Source: JANPLG01 sp964609085 (GTDB taxonomy: Bacteria > Armatimonadota > SYMT01). Taken from it: a stretch of 64,000 nt of DNA. A program made the translations under genes and the position numbers. Location: NCBI GenBank assembly GCA_964609085.1, contig CAZSRZ010000007.1, positions 1 to 64,000 of the forward strand, given 5' to 3'. The notes beneath the pieces are model-generated. The model searched no databases and was not told the DNA's origin. It saw nothing but the letters and a program-made list of their open reading frames with translations. Numbering within the stretch: the stretch's first letter is position 1; each line of letters opens with the position of its first letter. Of the stretch, positions 8,383 to 16,444 are shown piece by piece.

Positions 8383-9690
8383 ATGAGCGATCTCCTCACC
8401 ACCCTCCATAACCGCATCCGTGACCGCTCCGCCGTTATCGCCGTCGTCGGGCAGGGATACGTCGGGTTACCACTCTCCGCGGCCCTCAGCGGGGCCGGCT
8501 TCCGCGTCATCGGCCTGGAAGCGGATCCGGACCGCGTCGCGGCGCTGAACGAGGGCCGGTCCTACATTCCCGATATCGGCGACCCCACGCTGGCGGAGAT
8601 GCTCGCGCATGGCTACGCAGCCACGGGCGATGCTGCCGGGCTGGTCGAGGCGGAGATTGTCCTCATCACTGTGCCCACGCCGTACACCAAGACGAAGCAG
8701 CCCGATCTGACCTTCATCCAGCAGAGTGCGCGGGCCATCGCCGGGCAACTCCGCCCCGGAACGCTCGTCGTTCTCGAGAGCACCACCTACCCCGGAACGA
8801 CCGAGGAGTTGCTCGCTCCGGAGTTGGAACAGAGCGGCCTGAAGGCCGGCGTCGATTTCGAGGTGGCCTACTCACCCGAACGCATCGAGCCTGGAAACGC
8901 GAACTTCGGACTGGGCAACACGCCGAAAGTCGTCGGGGGGCTGACACCGCGCGCCCGCGATCTCGCGATCGCGGTCTACTCGACCATTGTCGAGCAGGTG
9001 GTGCCCGTGTCATCTTGCGCCGCCGCGGAGATGACTAAGCTCCTGGAGAACACCTACCGCCACGTGAATATCGCCCTCGCGAACGAGATGGCGCAGTTGT
9101 GTCACCGGATCGGCATCAATGTTTGGGAGGTGATCGGCGCCGCCGCCACCAAGCCCTTCGGGTTCTCGCCCTTCTATCCGGGCCCGGGCGTGGGCGGTCA
9201 CTGCATCCCGATCGACCCCTACTATCTGGTCTGGAAGGCGCAGGAACAAGAAGCCGTGGCTCGGTTGGTGGAGCAGGCCGGACAGATCAACGAGCGCATG
9301 CCGGACTGGGTGGTTGAGCGCGTTGCGGATCTGCTCAATGATCGGGGGAAGAGCCTTCGCGGAAGCCGAATCTTGCTGCTCGGCGTCAGCTATAAGCGCG
9401 ACGTGCCCGACCTCCGAGAATCACCGGCCCTGCGCGTGCTGGAAAAGCTGCACCGAAAGGGTGCGGATCTCGTCTACCACGACCCGCATGTCCCCGCGTT
9501 GCCCTGGCACTTCGGGGGGCTGAGGTCCCAGGAGCTGACGGCGGAAGTGCTGGCCGAGTCCGACTGCGTCATCGTGCTGACCGACCACCTGGGGATCGAT
9601 TGGGAACTGGTGCGGCAGCACGCGCCGATTGCGCTCGACACGCGCAACGCCTTCAAGTGTGCGGGCGGCGAACGGATTCAGCCGCTATGA
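8383..9690 (+). CDS. Nucleotide-sugar 6-dehydrogenase (UDP-GlcNAc/ManNAc or UDP-Glc type)
   Basis: This 435-residue enzyme is a UDP-glucose/GDP-mannose dehydrogenase family member, which oxidises the C6 hydroxyl of a nucleotide sugar to a uronic acid in two NAD-dependent steps. The NAD-binding motif GQGYVG is at residues 23-28. SPERIEPGNANF and the catalytic motif GVGGHCIPIDPYY (Cys274) are intact, and the C-terminal UDP-binding domain contains GVSYKRDVPDLRESPAL. The SPERIEPG and GHCIPIDP signatures resemble WbpA/WecC-type enzymes more than Ugd/TuaD. ATG 8383 was chosen; GTG 8359 in the same frame is the alternative. It supplies an acidic sugar precursor to the locus. Confidence 0.88.
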   Translation: MSDLLTTLHNRIRDRSAVIAVVGQGYVGLPLSAALSGAGFRVIGLEADPDRVAALNEGRSYIPDIGDPTLAEMLAHGYAATGDAAGLVEAEIVLITVPTPYTKTKQPDLTFIQQSARAIAGQLRPGTLVVLESTTYPGTTEELLAPELEQSGLKAGVDFEVAYSPERIEPGNANFGLGNTPKVVGGLTPRARDLAIAVYSTIVEQVVPVSSCAAAEMTKLLENTYRHVNIALANEMAQLCHRIGINVWEVIGAAATKPFGFSPFYPGPGVGGHCIPIDPYYLVWKAQEQEAVARLVEQAGQINERMPDWVVERVADLLNDRGKSLRGSRILLLGVSYKRDVPDLRESPALRVLEKLHRKGADLVYHDPHVPALPWHFGGLRSQELTAEVLAESDCVIVLTDHLGIDWELVRQHAPIALDTRNAFKCAGGERIQPL

Positions 9691-9713
9691 CCGCCGATGG
9701 AAGGATGTAACGC

Positions 9714-10001
9714 ATGATCATGCGTCCCAGGCGTGGCCGCAGAGCAGCCGCTTCCGAGGTCGAGGAACCCGGTGCCGGACCGCTCTTCGAGCTTCAGCGC
9801 CGCCACGACGCCCTCTGCGCGGAATTGATAGAAGTTGAGGAGCGCCTGCGGCGGCTCCGGTCCGCTGCGGAACTCTGCGTGCACTGCGGCGGCGAGGGCG
9901 AGCGGTGGGTACGCGGCGGCCTCTACGGCGAGATGCAACGGCGGCCCTGCGTCTGTCAGGGAGCGGGGGTTGCGACGAGTCCCGCCGAAAGCGGAGAATA
10001 A
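9714..10001 (+). CDS. Small protein with CxxCxGxG and CxC motifs
   Basis: A 95-residue protein of unknown function. It has a basic N-terminus, a charged helix likely to form a coiled coil (about residues 25-50, LFELQRRHDALCAELIEVEE), and then CVHCGGEGERWVRGG followed by RPCVCQGAG. The CxxCxGxG half resembles one zinc-binding arm of the DnaJ central domain. A GGAAGGA at 9699-9705, 8 bases before the ATG, supports translation. It sits between the nucleotide-sugar dehydrogenase and the Wzc-like kinase on the same strand. I see no signal peptide, so it is probably cytoplasmic. Confidence 0.6.
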   Translation: MIMRPRRGRRAAASEVEEPGAGPLFELQRRHDALCAELIEVEERLRRLRSAAELCVHCGGEGERWVRGGLYGEMQRRPCVCQGAGVATSPAESGE

Positions 10002-10038
10002 GCCGCAAGAAGGGCCACCAGGAGGAATCCCTCACTGG

Positions 10039-10067
10039 TTGCGGCCAACAACTTTATGGCGTAAAGT
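10039..10067 (+). promoter_or_regulatory. Possible promoter before the Wzc-like gene
   Basis: TTGCGG and TAAAGT are separated by 17 bases, 48 bases before the ATG at 10115. Each hexamer has mismatches to the sigma70 consensus, so this is a weak candidate, but it is the only plausible one in the 113-bp gap at the head of the 42-gene array. Confidence 0.3.
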
Positions 10068-10114
10068 CCGGCTGACCCCGGCCCCGAACGTGCGTCCTCA
10101 TCAGGGAAGACCGA

Positions 10115-12556
10115 ATGGCACAAGATATCGAGCGTGAAGGCCCACAGTTTGACGTCCGCGACGTCCTGGAGACCCTCCGGCGGCGAAAGTGGATCATCGT
10201 CCAGGCCTTCGTCTTCGTCAGCATCATCGGTCTCGTTTCCGCGTCGCTCTCGCCGCCGATCTACGCCACCGGGGCGCGATTGATGGCGGTGACCCCCCAG
10301 GTGGATGCCTATGTCTACGGGGCGGTGAACGCGAGCGATCCGTTGGCCGCGTTAATGATGATGCGGCAGCAGGCGAACATCGCCACCCAACTGGCGCTGA
10401 TGCGGAGCAGCCAGTTCATTGGCCGCGTGCGGTCCCGGCTTCAGCCTGGCGAAGCCTCAGCCGCGATCGGCCTCAGCTTTGCGGACGAGCCGAACACCAG
10501 CATTATCAACATCGCCGCGGAAGGTCCGGACGCACGGGCATGCGCCGCCTGGGCCAACGCCGCGGGCAAGGCGTACGAGGACCTCACCAAGGAATCCAAC
10601 TCCGAGTTCATCAAGCAGGCCAAGAAAGAACTGGAGCACCAGGTCGAGTATTGGGGCGGCAAGCTACGAGAGTATGACAGCAAGCTCATCGCCTTCCGGC
10701 GTAAGTACCAGCCCGTCGACACTCCCGAGACCGGGACCGCCGTCATTCAGGACTCCCTCGAACGGCAGCGCCGGGCCCGCGAGGCCAAGGGCAAGATGCT
10801 TTCGCTTGAGGCGGAGATGGCCAACCTCCGGGCTCGGCTCAAGAAAGAGCCTGAGATCCTGACGGTCGTGAAAAAGGAGACCAACCCGGACCTCCTCGCC
10901 CTTGACCAGCAGATCACCCAGCACAAGGCGCGCCGGGCCATCCTCAAGGGTAAGTATCAGGAAGGATCCACCGAGGTACAGGACGTCGATGCGGAAATCC
11001 AGAACCTGCGAGAAACGCGGGAGGAGATCAAGGCCGCGGAGCCGTTCAAGGTCACCGAGGAAGAGATCCCGAACGCTGGCCGCGAGATGCTGCAGCGCCA
11101 GATCAAGGACCGGGAGTTGGAACTCGACGGCCTGAAAATACTCACCGCCACGCTCCTTAAGGGCGTCACCGAATCCAAGGGGACCGTCGACAATCTGGGG
11201 CCGTGGAAGGTGGAGATGGAGATCATCGAGCGCGACCGGGACATCGCGCAGAAGGCGTACGAGGACCTGCTCGGAAAGCTTCGGACGGTGTCCGTCAAGG
11301 CGATGATCCCCCAGCCCAGTGCCACGCTGATGGAAGAGGCGTCGGTGCCCGGGGCGCCGGTGCGTCCAAATCGCACCCAGCAGGTGCTACTGGCGATGGC
11401 AATGGGGTTGATGCTCGGGGTCGGCTTCGCGTTCCTCCAGGAGTTCCTGGACGACCGGGTCAACACCTCGGACGACATTGAGCGCGTGACATCGCTGCCG
11501 ACCCTCGGCGTCGTGCCCACGATCCCGGACGACAGCAACCGTCTCCTCATCGGGCATGACGCACTCTCGCCCGTCACGGAAAGCTACCGTGCCCTCCGGA
11601 CCGGGGTCACCTACTCCTCCGTGGATCGCCCAGTGCACACGATGATGGTAACCAGTGCCCACCCGGGCGAAGGCAAGTCGGTCACCAGCGCTAATCTCGG
11701 CATTGCCATCGCACTGCAAGGGAAGCGGGTCATCCTGATCGACGCCGATCTCCGACGTCCGAGCGCTCACCGACTCTTCCGGGTGGAGGCCGAGCCGGGG
11801 CTGACGAGCGTGCTTGCTGGAGAAATCCAACTTGAGGACGCCCTCCACACAACGGCGATTGAGGGCTTCCGCGTGCTGACGTCCGGACCGCTGCCTCCCA
11901 ACCCGCCGGAGCTGCTCAACAGCCAGGCCATGATGGACTTGCTGGAGCAGTTGAAGGACGTTGCCGATCTCGTGATCATCGATTCGCCGCCGGTCATTCC
12001 GGTGACGGACGCCCAGGTGCTGGCCAGCCATGTCGATGGCGTGGTGCTGGTCGTCGAGGCGGGTCAGGCGCGCAAGGCGTCGGTCAAGCACGCTCGCGAC
12101 CTCCTGGAGCAGACCCGCGGTCGCATCCTTGGCGTCGTCCTGAACAAGATCGACCAGAGCAGCAAGGGCTACTACTACCACTACTACTACCGCAGTGGCT
12201 ACCGGAAGTACGGCAAGGGCTACCGGCGCGGCAAGGGCGGCTACGGCGGCTATGGCTACGGGTACGGCGGCCGGGGCTACGGCTACGGTCGCAGCTACGG
12301 TTACGGCCAGTACGGCTACGGTCAGGGCTACGGTCAGGGCCACGGCCAGTACGGCTATGGCCAGTACGGCTCGGGCCAGTACGGCTACGGTCAGGGTTAC
12401 GGATCTGGCTACGGCTACGGCGGTCGCGGTCGACAGCGCCTGGGCGAGCAAGTCCACGCCGCGGATCCGGATGCCGTGAGCACCGGCGCTGGGGCAGACG
12501 TCGAGAAACCGGACGACCGCAAGTCGCTTCCGGACCGACTCCGCGATTGGGAATAG
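10115..12556 (+). CDS. Wzz-domain/bacterial tyrosine kinase (Wzc-like) with Tyr/Gly-rich tail
   Basis: The 813-residue protein controls polysaccharide chain length and export. Residues about 15-110 form a Wzz domain with TM1 near 25-48. A long charged region (about 170-400) is likely coiled coil, and TM2 lies near 425-447. The BY-kinase domain follows: Walker A SAHPGEGKS at 514-522, Walker A' LIDADLRRP with Asp543 and Asp545, and Walker B IIDSPP with Asp623. BY-kinases normally end in a cluster of roughly five to eight tyrosines that are autophosphorylated. Here the cluster YYYHYYY runs on into a low-complexity region with 28 tyrosines in 83 residues (686-768), then a polar tail of 45 residues. 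It is adjacent to the Wza-like partner. Confidence 0.92.
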   Translation: MAQDIEREGPQFDVRDVLETLRRRKWIIVQAFVFVSIIGLVSASLSPPIYATGARLMAVTPQVDAYVYGAVNASDPLAALMMMRQQANIATQLALMRSSQFIGRVRSRLQPGEASAAIGLSFADEPNTSIINIAAEGPDARACAAWANAAGKAYEDLTKESNSEFIKQAKKELEHQVEYWGGKLREYDSKLIAFRRKYQPVDTPETGTAVIQDSLERQRRAREAKGKMLSLEAEMANLRARLKKEPEILTVVKKETNPDLLALDQQITQHKARRAILKGKYQEGSTEVQDVDAEIQNLRETREEIKAAEPFKVTEEEIPNAGREMLQRQIKDRELELDGLKILTATLLKGVTESKGTVDNLGPWKVEMEIIERDRDIAQKAYEDLLGKLRTVSVKAMIPQPSATLMEEASVPGAPVRPNRTQQVLLAMAMGLMLGVGFAFLQEFLDDRVNTSDDIERVTSLPTLGVVPTIPDDSNRLLIGHDALSPVTESYRALRTGVTYSSVDRPVHTMMVTSAHPGEGKSVTSANLGIAIALQGKRVILIDADLRRPSAHRLFRVEAEPGLTSVLAGEIQLEDALHTTAIEGFRVLTSGPLPPNPPELLNSQAMMDLLEQLKDVADLVIIDSPPVIPVTDAQVLASHVDGVVLVVEAGQARKASVKHARDLLEQTRGRILGVVLNKIDQSSKGYYYHYYYRSGYRKYGKGYRRGKGGYGGYGYGYGGRGYGYGRSYGYGQYGYGQGYGQGHGQYGYGQYGSGQYGYGQGYGSGYGYGGRGRQRLGEQVHAADPDAVSTGAGADVEKPDDRKSLPDRLRDWE
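12170..12418 (+). repeat. Degenerate tandem repeat encoding the Tyr/Gly/Gln-rich kinase tail
   Basis: The coding DNA is built from short units such as TACGGC, CAGTACGGCTACGGT and CAGGGCTACGGT. The encoded residues are almost only Tyr, Gly, Gln, Arg, Lys and Ser. Units are imperfect and stay in frame. Repeat slippage could change tail length between strains. Confidence 0.85.
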
Positions 12557-12597
12557 TCCGCGGGACCGACATACTGAATGACGACGGGAGAGTGATC

Positions 12598-13869
12598 ATG
12601 CGCGCACCATCACTTCGGCTACTCGGCCTTCTGGCCGTGGGACTGTGTGCTTGCCTCGGGCTGCAAGGGATTTCCATCGGCGCCGACGCCGTACCGCCGA
12701 CCGGGGCTCAGAAGCCGCCGGAACGCCCGGTCCCGGTGAGTGGCATCATTGACCGGAACCACCAGTTGGGTCCCGGCGACACCATCGATATCACGCTGGA
12801 AGGTTTTCCGGAGTTCAGCCGGAGCGTGCGCCTCTTTGCCGACGGTAGCTTTGACTACCCACGCATTGGCACCGTGCAGGCCACGGGGATGACCACTCGC
12901 GATCTAGAGCAGAAATTGACGGAGCTCTTCCTGCGAGAACTCCGGCGGCCTCGCGTGACTGTCCAGATCCGCGACATCTACATTCCGCCGAAGGTCGCGG
13001 TAGAGGCGCGGAAGACGATCATCACCGCCCTGGGCCTCGTCACCAATCCTGGTGAGCGAGAGTTTCCCGGACCCACGCCGCTCCGCAAGGTGCTGTTCGC
13101 GATCGGACCGCAGCCGAACGCTGACCTGTCGCGCATCCTCATTAAGTACCCCGACGGGCGCCAGCGATCGGCGGACTTCAGCAAGTTCACCGCCACCGGG
13201 ATGTCCAGCGACGACATCACCATCATCGGCGGGGAAGAGATCACCCTCATCGAGAAGCCGGCGCTTGCCCGCCAGGATCCGATTCGCTTCACCATCGTTG
13301 GAGAGGGTACGAGCAAGCCCGGTGCCGTGTCATCCGACGGGTCGATCTCGCTCCTCGATGCCCTGGAGAAAGTCGGTGGCCCGCGGGCGGGCGCCGATCT
13401 GGAGCGAGTAGAAGTGATCGGCCCGAAGCACCCCGAGATGAAGCTGGTGAACGTGGACGACTACGCCACCGGCAACATCAAAGCCAACTACTTGTGCCAG
13501 GATGGCGACTACATCACCGTGAAGCTGAAGCCGAACCGCATCCTGGTTGTCGGAGAGGTCTCGAAGCAGGGCTACCTCAATGTCCGCGACGGCGAAACGC
13601 TGATGAGCGTCCTGTTGCAGGTACAGGTTGTGGGGAGCGGCGAACCGACCAGAACGCAGATCATCCGGCGGGGTTCCGATGCCAAGCCGGTCTACACCAC
13701 CGTAAACTTTCGGGATATCCAAAAGCAGAAGGCGCCCGACGTGCCCGTAAGGCGGGACGACGTGATCTTTGTCCCCAAGAAGCGACAGGGCCCCCGAGGG
13801 GTCCTGGGCGTGCTCGGACAGATCGTGGCGCCGCTCTGGCTCGTCCGGTCCGTCGCTCCCGTGCCGTAG
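12598..13869 (+). CDS. Wza-like polysaccharide export protein (Poly_export + SLBB)
   Basis: This 423-residue exported protein begins with a signal peptide (MRAPSLRLLGLLAVGLC), possibly lipidated at Cys 19 or 21, although LCAC is not a classic lipobox. The Poly_export (PES) domain starts at LGPGDTIDITLEGFPEFS and includes VRLFADGSFDYPRIGTVQ. SLBB-like beta-grasp repeats follow (FTIVGEGTSKPGAVSSDGS and ILVVGEVSKQGYLNVRDGE). The family forms the outer-membrane or periplasmic conduit for capsular polysaccharide and works with Wzc. ATG 12598 was chosen because GGGAGAG precedes it and it gives a proper signal peptide; the upstream frame from 12547 does not. Confidence 0.88.
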   Translation: MRAPSLRLLGLLAVGLCACLGLQGISIGADAVPPTGAQKPPERPVPVSGIIDRNHQLGPGDTIDITLEGFPEFSRSVRLFADGSFDYPRIGTVQATGMTTRDLEQKLTELFLRELRRPRVTVQIRDIYIPPKVAVEARKTIITALGLVTNPGEREFPGPTPLRKVLFAIGPQPNADLSRILIKYPDGRQRSADFSKFTATGMSSDDITIIGGEEITLIEKPALARQDPIRFTIVGEGTSKPGAVSSDGSISLLDALEKVGGPRAGADLERVEVIGPKHPEMKLVNVDDYATGNIKANYLCQDGDYITVKLKPNRILVVGEVSKQGYLNVRDGETLMSVLLQVQVVGSGEPTRTQIIRRGSDAKPVYTTVNFRDIQKQKAPDVPVRRDDVIFVPKKRQGPRGVLGVLGQIVAPLWLVRSVAPVP

Positions 13870-13905
13870 GTTTCGACTGCCCTTCTTGAAGGTGACTGAA
13901 CCGTT

Positions 13906-15387
13906 GTGAGTATCGCCGCCGCCTCGCCGGCGCAGGTTCCTGCATCGCCCGCAACCCAGCGAGCATCCGATCGGATGCCGAGTGCGGGTACGGTCGTCGG
14001 CACCCTGCTGATCGGTGCCGCACCCGCGCTGATGCTCGCTGTTGCCGTGGCGCGCGGCGGCGGTCTTTCCAGCCCATGGGTGCCGCCGCTGGCCGTGTTG
14101 ACGTTCGTCGCCAATGCGATGATCGTCTTCAGCGACATCCGCTACGGCCTCGTGTTGTTCATCGTCGCGGCCGGCCTTTCTCCCAAGCTGCCGGGGCTCT
14201 ACAACAACCTGCGCGTCGAGGACTTCGTCTTCGTCCTCGTCTTCATCGCATGGCTTTCCCGTCGCGCGCAGGGACACAAGGTCGAGAAGGTCCGCAGCCC
14301 GATCATCATCCCCTTCGTCGCCGTGACGGTGGTTAGCATCCTGGCCTCTGTGTACGGCACGACGATGGGTTACATCAAGGATCCCACCTACGGCGTCTTC
14401 CTCCAGCTTAAGCGTGTGGAGTACTTCCTGATCTTCTACGTGGTGGCCAGCACGATCCGGTCCGAAGGCTGGCTCCGTCTCCTCACCCTCGTCTTCGTCT
14501 TCAGCGGCGCGCTGGCTGCGGTGTACGGGTTGACGAATCAGTCGACCGAAGGCTCCCACGTCAGCGACTCACGCGTGACCGGCCCGGAGGGAGAGAACTA
14601 CAACACCCTGTCCGGATACCTGGTCGTGTGCATCGCGACGGGAATGGCCGCGCTTCCCAACTTCCGCGGATGGGGACACCGGGCGCTGCTGTTGGCCAGC
14701 GTCGGCGTGGCATCCCTCGGCATTCTGCTCAGCTTCTCCCGCGAGGGGATGGTGATGCTGCTGGGCACCGTGTTGTTCTTCGGATTCACCAAGCATCGAA
14801 TGATCCTCTTGCTCGGCCTCGTCGGCCTCACGCTGGCCTTCACCGTGTCGGAACCCGTCCGCAAGAACGTGGACAACACGATGATGCAGATCCGCGAGTC
14901 TCCCAATGACGACCCGGGTAGCAATTCGCTGACGGCGCGCTTCCGAGCATGGGAGTACCGATGGCACGGCTGGTTCTTGCGGGAACCGCTGGTCGGCAAC
15001 GGCGTGGGCTCAGTGGCCCTGTCTGTGGACAACGAGTATCTGATGCGCGCCTGTGAGGCGGGGATCATCGGATTCGGCGTCTTTTGCTGGTGGCTGGCCG
15101 CCATTGGGCAGCAGGTAACGAAGCTGCGGAAAGCGCGCGGATTGCCGCAGATGCTGGCGACCGGGCTTGCGGCGGGATTCGTGGGACTCCTGATCCAGGG
15201 GTCCGTCGCGGCATCGTTCACCTCGATCCGTACGATGGAGCCGTTCTGGTTCCTCCTGGGGCTGACGGCCTGCGGATACCGACTCTATCTTGAGGATCGC
15301 CTCACGCTTCCTGGGCAGCAGCCCCAGGCGGCCGCCCCCGTGAGTGCCCGGATCCGTCGCGCTCGACCGCGAAGTTTCTCCCGGTAG
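13906..15387 (+). CDS. O-antigen ligase/polymerase-like membrane protein (Wzy/WaaL type)
   Basis: The 493-residue protein has about 10-12 hydrophobic segments and a large non-membrane loop near residues 320-360 ending in a WFLREPLVGNGVGSVALSVDNEYL-like segment. Such a Wzy_C region (short-repeat GxGxG with a following N-x-Y) is typical of O-antigen ligases and polymerases, which transfer or extend undecaprenyl-linked glycans at the periplasmic face. The start is a GTG 36 bases after the Wza-like gene, with GAAGGTGA upstream. Polymerase and ligase cannot be told apart from sequence alone. A second family member is encoded at 60526-62575. Confidence 0.8.
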   Translation: MSIAAASPAQVPASPATQRASDRMPSAGTVVGTLLIGAAPALMLAVAVARGGGLSSPWVPPLAVLTFVANAMIVFSDIRYGLVLFIVAAGLSPKLPGLYNNLRVEDFVFVLVFIAWLSRRAQGHKVEKVRSPIIIPFVAVTVVSILASVYGTTMGYIKDPTYGVFLQLKRVEYFLIFYVVASTIRSEGWLRLLTLVFVFSGALAAVYGLTNQSTEGSHVSDSRVTGPEGENYNTLSGYLVVCIATGMAALPNFRGWGHRALLLASVGVASLGILLSFSREGMVMLLGTVLFFGFTKHRMILLLGLVGLTLAFTVSEPVRKNVDNTMMQIRESPNDDPGSNSLTARFRAWEYRWHGWFLREPLVGNGVGSVALSVDNEYLMRACEAGIIGFGVFCWWLAAIGQQVTKLRKARGLPQMLATGLAAGFVGLLIQGSVAASFTSIRTMEPFWFLLGLTACGYRLYLEDRLTLPGQQPQAAAPVSARIRRARPRSFSR

Positions 15388-15418
15388 CTCCTCGCGAGCC
15401 GCCATTTCACCCTACGCC

Positions 15419-16444
15419 ATGCAGATCCTGCTCACCGGTGGCGCCGGCTTCATCGGCGCGAATCTTGCCGACCATCTCGCCCACCAGGGACACGCGGTCC
15501 GCGTCTTCGACAACCTCTCCCGGGTCGGTGTCGAGGAGAACGCCGCGTGGCTTTCTCGGCAACATCCCGGCATCGAATTCGTCCGCGGCGACATTCGGTT
15601 GAAAGACCCGGTTGAAGAGGCCTGTCGCGGAGTGGACCGGGTCTACCACCTCGCCGCCCAGGTGGCCGTGACCACCAGCGTCCGCGAGCCCCGCGAGGAT
15701 TTCGAGGTCAACCTGCTCGGTTCCGTCAATCTCCTGGAGGCGGTGCGCCGAGTTTGCCCGCACGCCACGTTCTTTTACACCTCCACCAACAAGGTCTATG
15801 GGGGGATGGAGGACGTCGGCGTGGTGAAGGACGGAGATCGGTATGCCTACGTCGGCCTGCCGAACGGGGTTCCGGAGTCAAGGAGCCTCGATTTCCACTC
15901 CCCCTACGGCTGTTCCAAGGGCGGTGCCGATCAATACGTACGGGACTACGCTCGTATCTACGGGTTGCGCAGCGTCGTCTTCCGGATGAGTTGCATCTAC
16001 GGACCGCACCAGTGCGGGAATGAGGACCAGGGATGGGTGGCCCACTTCGCGCGGCAGGCGATCTCCGGAGGGGAGATCAGCATCTACGGTGACGGCCGAC
16101 AGGTGCGAGACATCCTTTATGTCGAGGACCTGGTGCGTGCCTTCGACATGGCGGCGGCGGCGATTGATCGCACCGCCGGGCAGGTCTACAACATCGGTGG
16201 CGGTCCCCATCAGACCACCTCGCTTCGCGAACTGATCGCCCAGTTGGAGTCGATCTGCGGCGTGCACATCCCCGTGAGCTACGGCGAATGGCGGCCCGGG
16301 GACCAGCGCATCTACGTCACCGACATACGCCGCGCCGCTACGGAGTTCGGGTGGGCTCCGCTCGTGGATCGTCAGGAGGGCGTGCGCCGCCTGGTGGATT
16401 GGCTGCGCTCCAACGTCGCGGAGAGACTGGCGCTTGTCGGCTGA
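15419..16444 (+). CDS. NAD-dependent SDR epimerase, CDP-paratose 2-epimerase (tyvelose epimerase)-like
   Basis: This 341-residue extended SDR enzyme has GGAGFIG at residues 7-13 and the catalytic SPYGCSKGGAD with Tyr163 and Lys167. CIYGPHQCGNEDQGWVAHF closely follows the motif of RfbE-type CDP-paratose 2-epimerases (GxxQxGxEDQGWVAHF), which invert C2 of CDP-paratose to CDP-tyvelose. CDP-glucose-forming genes lie 4.7 kb downstream, which agrees with a CDP-sugar substrate. No RfbH-like dehydrase or RfbS-like paratose synthase was recognised, so the exact substrate may differ. ATG 15419 starts the Rossmann strand directly. Confidence 0.75.
   Translation: MQILLTGGAGFIGANLADHLAHQGHAVRVFDNLSRVGVEENAAWLSRQHPGIEFVRGDIRLKDPVEEACRGVDRVYHLAAQVAVTTSVREPREDFEVNLLGSVNLLEAVRRVCPHATFFYTSTNKVYGGMEDVGVVKDGDRYAYVGLPNGVPESRSLDFHSPYGCSKGGADQYVRDYARIYGLRSVVFRMSCIYGPHQCGNEDQGWVAHFARQAISGGEISIYGDGRQVRDILYVEDLVRAFDMAAAAIDRTAGQVYNIGGGPHQTTSLRELIAQLESICGVHIPVSYGEWRPGDQRIYVTDIRRAATEFGWAPLVDRQEGVRRLVDWLRSNVAERLALVG

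Noticed and set aside
12170..12418. CRISPR array or non-coding tandem repeat
   Set aside because: The units are short, irregular and in frame within a protein-coding gene, with no spacers.
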